Assembly: GCA_002315235.1 (NCBI GenBank)
Contig: DCGK01000045.1
Location: forward strand, 1 to 19,276
Source: Ruminococcus sp. UBA1780
Lineage (GTDB): Bacteria > Bacillota > Clostridia > Oscillospirales > Ruminococcaceae
Length of the DNA: 19,276 bases
Reading direction: 5' to 3'
The first letter of the stretch is position 1, and each line of letters starts with the position of its first letter. Below, piece by piece: positions 13,887-19,276 of this stretch. The position numbers were made by a program, and so were the translations under genes. The notes beneath the pieces are model-generated. The model searched no databases and had not been told where the DNA came from. It was given only the letters and a program-made list of their open reading frames with translations.

Positions 13887-15905
13887 ATGGAAAACGACTA
13901 TAAAAATAAAAAATATCAGGAAAGACCTGAGTTCCCGAAGAGAGCAGTAATCACAGGCGGTATGCCTTACGGAAACAAGAGCCTTCACTTCGGACATATC
14001 GGCGGCGTGTTTGTATTCGCTGATGTATATGCAAGATTTCTGAGAGACAGAATCGGTAAGGATAATGTTATATTCGTTTCAGGTACAGACTGCTACGGTT
14101 CACCTATTGCTGAAGGATACAGAAAGCTTGTGGAAGCAGGTGAATTCGATGGAACAATAAGAGACTACGTTGAGAGAAATCACCTTAAACAGAAGAAGAC
14201 ACTTGAAGACTACGATATCAGTACAAACCTGTTCGGAGCTTCAGGTCTCGGCCGTTCTGCAGAAATCCACAATGAGGTTTCAGAAAAGGTAATTAAGAAG
14301 CTTTATGAGAACGGTCACCTTTCAAAGATCACAACAAAGCAGTTCTTTGATGAAAAGGCAGGCGTTTTTCTTAACGGCCGTCAGGTTGTGGGCAGATGTC
14401 CTGTTGAAGGCTGCTGCTCAGAAAAGGGATATGCAGACGAATGCGATCTCGGACATCAGTACATGCCTGAAAATCTTATCAACCCTAAGAGCTCACTTAC
14501 AGGTGATACTCCTGTAATGAAGGAGGTTGTAAACTGGTACTTCAATCTTCCTGAATTCAACGGACTTCTTACCGAATATGTTGAAAAAATCAGAAAGCAG
14601 AAGAATGTAAGACCTCTCGTAACAAAGACTATCGATGAGTTTCTTAAGCCTCCTGTTATCTATATCAAGAAGGATTTCCTTGAACAGTATGAGAGTGTTA
14701 AGGCTTCAATGCCTGAGCATGAATATCTCGAGGAACCAAAGAAGCCATCATTCACAATAGTATTCAAAAAGCTTCATGACTGCGACGAAGCCTGCAGAAT
14801 CCTTACAGAAGCCGGCGTAAGATTCAGAACGGGCAAGACACTTGTTCCTTTCAGACTTACAGGAAATATCGAATGGGGCGTTCCTGCTCCTGAACTCGAA
14901 GGTGAAAAGGACCTTACAATCTGGGTATGGCCTGAATCACTCTGGGCTCCGATTTCATTTACACAGACATATCTTGAGTCGGCTGGTGCACCAAGAGAGG
15001 ACTGGAAGAAGTTCTGGTGCTCAAAGGATGCACAGGTATATCAGTTCATCGGTGCTGACAACATTTATTTCTACGGCGTTGCCGAAATGGGCATGGCTAT
15101 AGCTGCACAGGGCAGAGACGGCCTTAAGTCCGATCCTGATGACGGAGAGCTTCAGCTCCCTGTTCTTATGGCCAACAACCACATTCTCTTCCTTGACAAG
15201 AAGGCAAGCAGCAGCGGCTCCGTAAAGCCGCCTATGGCAGATGAGCTTCTTGACTACTATACAGCTGAACAGCTCAGAATGCACTATCTTGGTCTTGGCC
15301 TCGGACAGAGAAGCGTAAGCTTTATGCCTAAGCCTTTCAATCCGGAAGCAAATCCTGACGAGGCAGATCCTGTTCTCAAGGACGGTTTCCTTCTTTCAAA
15401 CGTATTTAACAGAATCATCCGTACATGCTTCTATGCAGTTCAGAAGCACTACGACGGCATGATGCCTGCAGGTGAAGTGGATGCTGATATTCTTGAAGCT
15501 GCAAGGAAGGCAGTTCTTGACTACGAACGCTTCATGTATAAGTTTGAGTTCCATCAGGCTACATATGTTCTTGATACATATATCAGAAAGGCAAGCAAGT
15601 ACATGGTTAAGAACCTTGGCGATGCTGACAGGAAGGAAGATGACGAGCTCAGAAGAAAGACTCTTGTCAACGTATTCCACATGATCAGAACAGCTGCAGT
15701 GCTTCTCCACCCTATGGCACCAAGAGGCACAGAAATGATTCTTGAATACCTGCAGCTTGACGAAAGCTTCTGGAGCTGGGACAGAGTATTTGATACAATC
15801 TCAGATTTCACAGGCGGAAACGACCACAGACTTAAGTTCCTTGAACCGAGAGTAGACTTCTTTACACGTCATCCAAGTCAGTTTGCTCAGTCAGAGGAAG
15901 AATAA
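13887..15905 (+). CDS. metG: Methionyl-tRNA synthetase-like class I synthetase with atypical KMSKS loop
   Basis: The protein has the MetRS layout: ITGGMPYGNKSLHFGHIGG with a HIGH-type motif HFGH (34-37), VSGTDCYGSPI, a zinc-knuckle insert (CPVEGCC to ECDLGH) followed by the MetRS-like NLINPKS and TPVMKEVVNWYFNLPEF, then NIEWGVPAPE and QFIGADNIYFYG. Two departures stand out. The KMSKS loop reads KASSSG (439-444), lacking the second Lys, and Tyr396 stands where Escherichia coli MetRS has the methionine-pocket His301. There is no C-terminal EMAP-type tRNA-binding domain. The ATG at 13887 with GGAGGG 7 bases upstream gives 672 residues; an ATG at 13839 lies inside gltX. It lies 19 bases after gltX and shares its strong codon bias. 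It may be a paralog or a divergent sole MetRS. Confidence 0.75.
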   Translation: MENDYKNKKYQERPEFPKRAVITGGMPYGNKSLHFGHIGGVFVFADVYARFLRDRIGKDNVIFVSGTDCYGSPIAEGYRKLVEAGEFDGTIRDYVERNHLKQKKTLEDYDISTNLFGASGLGRSAEIHNEVSEKVIKKLYENGHLSKITTKQFFDEKAGVFLNGRQVVGRCPVEGCCSEKGYADECDLGHQYMPENLINPKSSLTGDTPVMKEVVNWYFNLPEFNGLLTEYVEKIRKQKNVRPLVTKTIDEFLKPPVIYIKKDFLEQYESVKASMPEHEYLEEPKKPSFTIVFKKLHDCDEACRILTEAGVRFRTGKTLVPFRLTGNIEWGVPAPELEGEKDLTIWVWPESLWAPISFTQTYLESAGAPREDWKKFWCSKDAQVYQFIGADNIYFYGVAEMGMAIAAQGRDGLKSDPDDGELQLPVLMANNHILFLDKKASSSGSVKPPMADELLDYYTAEQLRMHYLGLGLGQRSVSFMPKPFNPEANPDEADPVLKDGFLLSNVFNRIIRTCFYAVQKHYDGMMPAGEVDADILEAARKAVLDYERFMYKFEFHQATYVLDTYIRKASKYMVKNLGDADRKEDDELRRKTLVNVFHMIRTAAVLLHPMAPRGTEMILEYLQLDESFWSWDRVFDTISDFTGGNDHRLKFLEPRVDFFTRHPSQFAQSEEE

Positions 15906-15909
15906 AACG

Positions 15910-15973
15910 TATAATTTTTCAGTAAATTAGGATTTTCTTGGTTTACTGCGGTACTGAAAAGGATGTTGTGTGT
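15910..15973 (+). promoter_or_regulatory. Candidate -10 and alternative stems before the dockerin gene
   Basis: A perfect TATAAT lies at 15910-15915, just past the metG-like stop, but no good -35 is seen at the proper distance. CAGTA (15920-15924) can join either of two stems: CAGTAAA (15920-15926) with TTTACTG (15942-15948), or TTTTCAGTA (15916-15924) with TACTGAAAA (15952-15960). The second stem touches the AAAAGGA (15957-15963) that would serve as the ribosome site. Confidence 0.35.
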
Positions 15974-16999
15974 ATGCCGGATAAAAGTATAAAAATTGCT
16001 GCGGCTGCCTTAGTTGCCGGATTAACGCTTGCGGCCGGAATTTCGGGAAGCCTGAACAGGTCATCTGAAAACAGAATATATGCTCAGACAAATATGTCAG
16101 GAGAATATATCAGTCAGATAAAGAAATATATTCTGGACGATGCTGCTTTCAGTGCTGAGGATGTTTCCGCCATGGATCTGAATCATGACGGAGAGGTTAA
16201 TCTGATTGATTTTCAGGCGGCCAAGAGAATGTATATTTCTGAAGCAAAGGAACCTGAAACAACGTCAGAATTTTCTGCAGTTACCTCTTCCTCAGAATCC
16301 GTGACCACACCGGAAATCACTGCTGCACCTGAGGTAACGACAACACCTGAAGTAACGACAACTCCGGTTGTTACGACACGTCCTCAGGCGGTGCAGCTTG
16401 ACGTCGGAATGGTTCTTCAGAACCCTGAGCTTCCTACAGGATGTGAGGCAACGTCCCTGACTATGCTTCTCAGTCATAAAGGCTTTGACGTTTCCAAGGG
16501 AAGAATTGCTGACCTTATGCCTAAGATGGATTTTTATTCTTCCGGCGGGGTATACTACGGTGCGGACTTTATAACAACGTTCCCGGGAAATCCCCGCTCC
16601 GGTTCCGGCTACGGATGCTATGCCCCGTGTATGGTTACCACCGCAGAGAGATATTTTGAAAGCATCGGAAACAGTGAGTATTATCTCAGGGAACTGACAG
16701 GTTCGGAATTTGATGAACTTTATAATTATGTTGCTGCCGGAAATCCGGTAATGGTCTGGGCTACAATGAGCATGATTGAGCCGCGTTACACGAGCTCATG
16801 GACAACTCCTTCCGGCAAAAGGGTAACCTGGCTCGGAAATGAGCACTGTCTTGTCCTTACAGGATACGACACTGCCAGAGGAATAGTTTATGTAAATGAC
16901 CCTCTTAAGGGAAAGGTTACATACGGAACATCGGTTTTCTCACACAGATATGATCAGATGGGAAGATATGCGGCAGTACTGGAGATTACGGGAAAATAA
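15974..16999 (+). CDS. Secreted C39-type cysteine peptidase with dockerin-like module
   Basis: The protein has 341 residues from the ATG at 15974 (AAAAGGA 10 bases upstream; GTG at 15968 and TTG at 15938 are alternatives). A signal peptide or N-terminal anchor covers about residues 1-35 (MPDKSIKIAAAALVAG then LTLAAGISG). A dockerin-like segment follows. Its first half keeps only the helix (ISQIKKYILD), while the second has a full calcium loop, DLNHDGEVNLIDF, and the AKRMYI helix. A Thr/Pro-rich linker with repeated PEVTTT leads to a peptidase C39_2-like domain with the triad Cys157 in PTGCEATS, His291 in GNEHCLVLTGYD and Asp309 in VYVNDPLKG. It is probably exported, perhaps attached to a cell-surface scaffold. 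Its target is unknown; proteins of this domain family are often annotated from fold alone. Confidence 0.82.
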   Translation: MPDKSIKIAAAALVAGLTLAAGISGSLNRSSENRIYAQTNMSGEYISQIKKYILDDAAFSAEDVSAMDLNHDGEVNLIDFQAAKRMYISEAKEPETTSEFSAVTSSSESVTTPEITAAPEVTTTPEVTTTPVVTTRPQAVQLDVGMVLQNPELPTGCEATSLTMLLSHKGFDVSKGRIADLMPKMDFYSSGGVYYGADFITTFPGNPRSGSGYGCYAPCMVTTAERYFESIGNSEYYLRELTGSEFDELYNYVAAGNPVMVWATMSMIEPRYTSSWTTPSGKRVTWLGNEHCLVLTGYDTARGIVYVNDPLKGKVTYGTSVFSHRYDQMGRYAAVLEITGK

Positions 17000-17064
17000 A
17001 CAGTACACGCATTCTGACTGTTCAGAATTCAAATATTTTAACAGTCCGGTGGCTGAATTATCAT
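17000..17064 (+). promoter_or_regulatory. 3' region of the peptidase gene with two competing stems
   Basis: ATTCTGA (17011-17017) and TCAGAAT (17022-17028) form a perfect 7-pair hairpin with loop CTGT. GACTGTT (17016-17022) can instead pair with AACAGTC (17040-17046). Neither is GC-rich and neither has a clean T-tract, so a terminator is only weakly supported. Confidence 0.25.
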
Positions 17065-17091
17065 TTTACTATCACATTGGGCTGATAAAAT
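17065..17091 (+). promoter_or_regulatory. Candidate promoter of the ABC exporter operon
   Basis: TAAAAT (17086-17091) is preceded by TG at the extended -10 position, and TTTACT (17065-17070) lies 15 bases upstream as a weak -35. TATACT (17091-17096) overlaps it as an alternative -10. The predicted start is near 17098, about 10 bases before the leader hairpin. Confidence 0.45.
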
Positions 17092-17107
17092 ATACTAAAA
17101 TAACAGC

Positions 17108-17135
17108 GCTCCGTTTAACTGATTTTAAGCGGAGC
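17108..17135 (+). promoter_or_regulatory. Leader stem-loop of the ABC exporter operon
   Basis: GCTCCGTTTAA (17108-17118) pairs over 11 positions, with one U-G pair, with TTAAGCGGAGC (17125-17135) around a 6-base loop. It is followed by TATATATATG rather than a T-tract. The AAGGAGG of the ATPase gene lies 15 bases downstream. A leader element is favoured over a terminator of the preceding gene. Confidence 0.5.
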
Positions 17136-17166
17136 TATATATATGTTTAAAAGGAGGTAAATCCAG

Positions 17167-18324
17167 GTGATTGAAGTAAAAAATCTATGCAAGCACTATG
17201 GAGACAAAAAAGCTGTCAATGATATTTCATTTGAAGTTCATGACGGCGAAATCCTTGGCTTCCTAGGACCTAACGGTGCAGGTAAGTCAACTACTATGAA
17301 CATGATAACCGGCTATATTTCCTCAACATCAGGAAAGGCGGTCATAAACGGCGTTGATATCATGGAAAATCCTAAGAAGGCAAAGTCATATATAGGCTAC
17401 CTTCCGGAAATACCGCCGATTTACGCTGACATGACAGTAATCGGATATCTTAACTTCGTTTATGATCTCAAGAAGTGCAAACTTCCGAGAAGCAAGCATC
17501 TTCAGGATGTATGCGATCTTGTAAAGATTACAGATGTTAAGGACAGAATCATAAAGAACCTTTCAAAAGGCTACAAGCAGAGAGTAGGTATTGCGCAGGC
17601 TCTTATCAACAATCCTCCGGTACTCATTCTTGATGAACCTACAGTTGGTCTTGATCCTAAGCAGATTATCGAAATCAGATCACTTATCAAGAGACTCGGA
17701 AAGAACCATACAGTTATTCTTTCATCACATATTCTTTCAGAAATTCAGGCTGTATGTGACCGTATCGTAATTATCAACAAGGGTACTCTTGCTGCTGACG
17801 GTACTGCGGATGATCTGGCAAACAGCATGTCAAACGACCACAAGATGATCGCTCAGATTGAAGGTCCGAGAGAGGCTGTATACAAGGCTGTGAGAGCTAT
17901 TCCTGACGTTGTTTCAGTTGTGGCTGACATGCAGCGCGGCGAAAACATTTACGACTACGAAATAGAAGCAAAGCCGGGTGTTGATATCAGAAAGCCTCTT
18001 AACAAGGTTATTATGGACAAGGGCTGGTATCTCCTTATGCTTCAGCCTAACATGCTCACACTTGAGGATGTCTTCCTTAAGATTATAACAGGTGAACACG
18101 AAATGAAGCATGCTCTTTCAGAGCAGAACGAGAAAAATGTAGCTGACATTGTTGATGCGGCCCGGAAAACTGATGCTGCGGCAGAGGAGCTCAGAACTGT
18201 TCTTGAGGGAATAGAAAAAGAGAAAAAAGCAAAGGCAGCAGCCGAAGCAGAAGCTTCAGAATCTGAGAAGGCTGAAGAAAACGCAGAAGGCGGAGAAACT
18301 GAAGAAAAAGGAGACGCAGAATAA
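17167..18324 (+). CDS. ABC transporter ATP-binding protein (GldA-like, ABC-2 type)
   Basis: This is the ATPase of an ABC-2 exporter. It has Walker A GPNGAGKST (34-42), signature LSKGY (132-136), Walker B VLILDEPTVGLDP (152-164) and the switch His in ILSSHILSE. The GTG start at 17167 has AAGGAGG (17151-17157) 9 bases upstream. The nucleotide-binding domain ends near residue 230 and is followed by the regulatory region typical of this group (to about 310). Then comes a highly charged Glu/Ala/Lys tail to residue 385 that looks coiled or disordered and is longer than most relatives. Its stop overlaps the permease start by one base. GldA-type is inferred from the order ATPase, permease, GldG-like protein; the cargo is unknown. 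Confidence 0.92.
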   Translation: MIEVKNLCKHYGDKKAVNDISFEVHDGEILGFLGPNGAGKSTTMNMITGYISSTSGKAVINGVDIMENPKKAKSYIGYLPEIPPIYADMTVIGYLNFVYDLKKCKLPRSKHLQDVCDLVKITDVKDRIIKNLSKGYKQRVGIAQALINNPPVLILDEPTVGLDPKQIIEIRSLIKRLGKNHTVILSSHILSEIQAVCDRIVIINKGTLAADGTADDLANSMSNDHKMIAQIEGPREAVYKAVRAIPDVVSVVADMQRGENIYDYEIEAKPGVDIRKPLNKVIMDKGWYLLMLQPNMLTLEDVFLKIITGEHEMKHALSEQNEKNVADIVDAARKTDAAAEELRTVLEGIEKEKKAKAAAEAEASESEKAEENAEGGETEEKGDAE

Positions 18325-19028
18325 TGGGAGCTATATTCAGACGTGAAATGGGAGCGTTTTTCAGCTCAGCCATTGCATATATTTTCCTTGGCGTATTTTT
18401 CGAAATCGCAGGATTTTTCTTTGTAAACTCAACTCTTGCATACGGAACAACAGATCTTTCAGGAACATTCGGTTCAGTATTCCTTTTCCTGATTTTCCTT
18501 ATTCCGCTTATGACAATGAAGCTTTTTTCTGAAGAAAAAAGACAGAAAACCGAGCAGGGACTTCTTACTGCTCCGGTAACAATCACAGAGATTGTGCTCG
18601 GCAAATACTTTGCAGCACTTGCGCTCTATACAATCGGAATCTCAATATTCCTTGTTTTTGCACTTATAATCGAATTTTTCGGCGGGGTTGTGTGGGCTAC
18701 AGTTCTTTCAAACTATGTTGCCCTGTTTTTCCTCGGTGCTGCATTTATCGCAGTTTCACTTTTCGTTTCAACACTTACGGAAAACCAGATAATTTCTGCA
18801 ATTCTCGGATTCCTTTCACTCCTTATCCTCTATCTTATGGATTCTATTGCGGGTGCAATCAAAATTGAATTTATTGCAAATATTCTTAAGACTCTTTCAT
18901 TCTACTCAAGATACAATGAGTTCGTAACAGGACTTTTCAACCTTTCAAGTGTTCTCTTCTTTGTAAGCGTTGCAGTTGTATTTAATTTCCTTTCAGTAAG
19001 AGTTTTTGAAAAGCGTCGCTGGAGCTAA
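18324..19028 (+). CDS. ABC-2 type permease (GldF-like)
   Basis: A 234-residue integral membrane protein with about six hydrophobic segments: near residues 10-35 (AIAYIFLGVFFEIAGFFFV), 48-66 (FLFLIFLIPLMTMKLF), 88-115, 120-145, 152-172 and 205-225. It belongs to the ABC-2 permease family, pairs with the preceding ATPase and forms the membrane channel. The motif KLFSEEKRQKTEQGLLTAPV in the first cytoplasmic loop is typical of the GldF/NosY-like group. Translation starts at a TAATG overlap with the ATPase stop, with AAGGAGA about 9 bases upstream, so the subunits are probably made in fixed ratio. Confidence 0.92.
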   Translation: MGAIFRREMGAFFSSAIAYIFLGVFFEIAGFFFVNSTLAYGTTDLSGTFGSVFLFLIFLIPLMTMKLFSEEKRQKTEQGLLTAPVTITEIVLGKYFAALALYTIGISIFLVFALIIEFFGGVVWATVLSNYVALFFLGAAFIAVSLFVSTLTENQIISAILGFLSLLILYLMDSIAGAIKIEFIANILKTLSFYSRYNEFVTGLFNLSSVLFFVSVAVVFNFLSVRVFEKRRWS

Positions 19029-19040
19029 GGAGGTTATAAA

Positions 19041-19276
19041 ATGAGCAAAGAAGAAAAAGAAATAAAAAATACAGAAGCGGCTGAAACTTCTGAAAAGAAG
19101 AAAAAGCCGAAAAAGGAAAAGAAGCCTTTTAACACCAGAAAGTTTAAGTACGGTACAGTTGCTGCTGCAATAACGGCAGTATTCATAGCAGTTGTCGTAC
19201 TTCTTAACGTGTTTGCTTCACAGCTTACAGAAAGATACGGTCTCAAGATCGATACAACAAAGGAACAGCTTTTTGA
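19041..19276 (+). CDS. GldG-like ABC auxiliary protein, 5' part, runs off the right edge
   Basis: The frame is open for 78 codons from the ATG at 19041, with AAGGAGG (19027-19033) 7 bases upstream and 12 bases after the permease stop. It starts with a very Lys/Glu-rich cytoplasmic segment (about 1-36), then one membrane helix (about 38-59, VAAAITAVFIAVVVLLNVFA), then YGLKIDTTKEQLF, which matches the start of the extracytoplasmic GldG domain (usually DLT..KLYTLS). GldG-like proteins accompany GldA/GldF-type exporters and are common in Firmicutes without gliding. The rest of the gene is outside the window. Confidence 0.82.
   Translation, partial: MSKEEKEIKNTEAAETSEKKKKPKKEKKPFNTRKFKYGTVAAAITAVFIAVVVLLNVFASQLTERYGLKIDTTKEQLF

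Noticed and set aside
16306..16385. Thr/Pro repeats in the dockerin gene as a CRISPR or other DNA repeat
   Set aside because: The repeats follow codons of a PEVTTT linker and have no spacers; they are protein-level low complexity.

Overview
The window (19,276 bases, moderate GC) looks like a chromosomal segment of a cellulolytic Ruminococcus-type Firmicute (Oscillospiraceae). This is inferred from a GH94 cellobiose phosphorylase that strongly resembles the Ruminococcus albus enzyme, a secreted protein with a dockerin-type calcium loop and a Thr/Pro linker, the Firmicutes-style rimP-nusA-rnpM-ylxQ-infB gene order, strong AGGAGG ribosome binding sites and several TTG/GTG starts. No RNA genes, CRISPR arrays, insertion sequences or phage genes were seen.

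Layout. (1) 1-3692, minus strand: the first 509 codons of cellobiose phosphorylase, running off the left edge, with its own promoter; then a two-gene transcription unit, DUF3737 protein followed by a PatB/MalY-type C-S lyase, whose stop and start codons overlap as TAATG. (2) 3693-3970: a divergent control region with two strong, back-to-back extended -10 promoters. (3) 3974-15905, plus strand: a long translation/RNA operon, rimP-nusA-rnpM-ylxQ-infB-rbfA-nrnA-truB-ribF-gltX-metG-like. Spacing is tight except for a 142-base gap before rbfA that holds a long stem-loop. (4) 15910-16999: a secreted dockerin-bearing C39-type cysteine peptidase. (5) 17065 to the end: an ABC-2 exporter cassette of the GldA/GldF/GldG kind (ATPase, six-helix permease, start of the GldG-like protein), with its own promoter and leader hairpin.

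How the genes work together. Region 3 joins ribosome assembly (RimP and RbfA on the 30S subunit), transcription elongation (NusA), RNase P modulation (RnpM), an L7Ae-fold RNA binder (YlxQ), initiation (IF-2), tRNA pseudouridylation (TruB), nanoRNA/pAp turnover (NrnA), flavin cofactors (RibF) and tRNA charging (GluRS and a MetRS-like enzyme). The cellobiose phosphorylase and the dockerin protein fit a plant-fibre lifestyle.

Most worth a second look: the MetRS-like protein, which has KASSS where KMSKS is expected and a Tyr at the methionine-pocket His position; the NusA KH1 loop, GPKR instead of GxxG; two sequence-related stem-loops with a compensatory base-pair change, one ahead of rimP and one ahead of rbfA, both 30S maturation factors; and a recurring design in which a promoter is followed by a stem-loop at or near the 5' end of the transcript. 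All alignments were made by eye and recalled family knowledge was used; no search was run.
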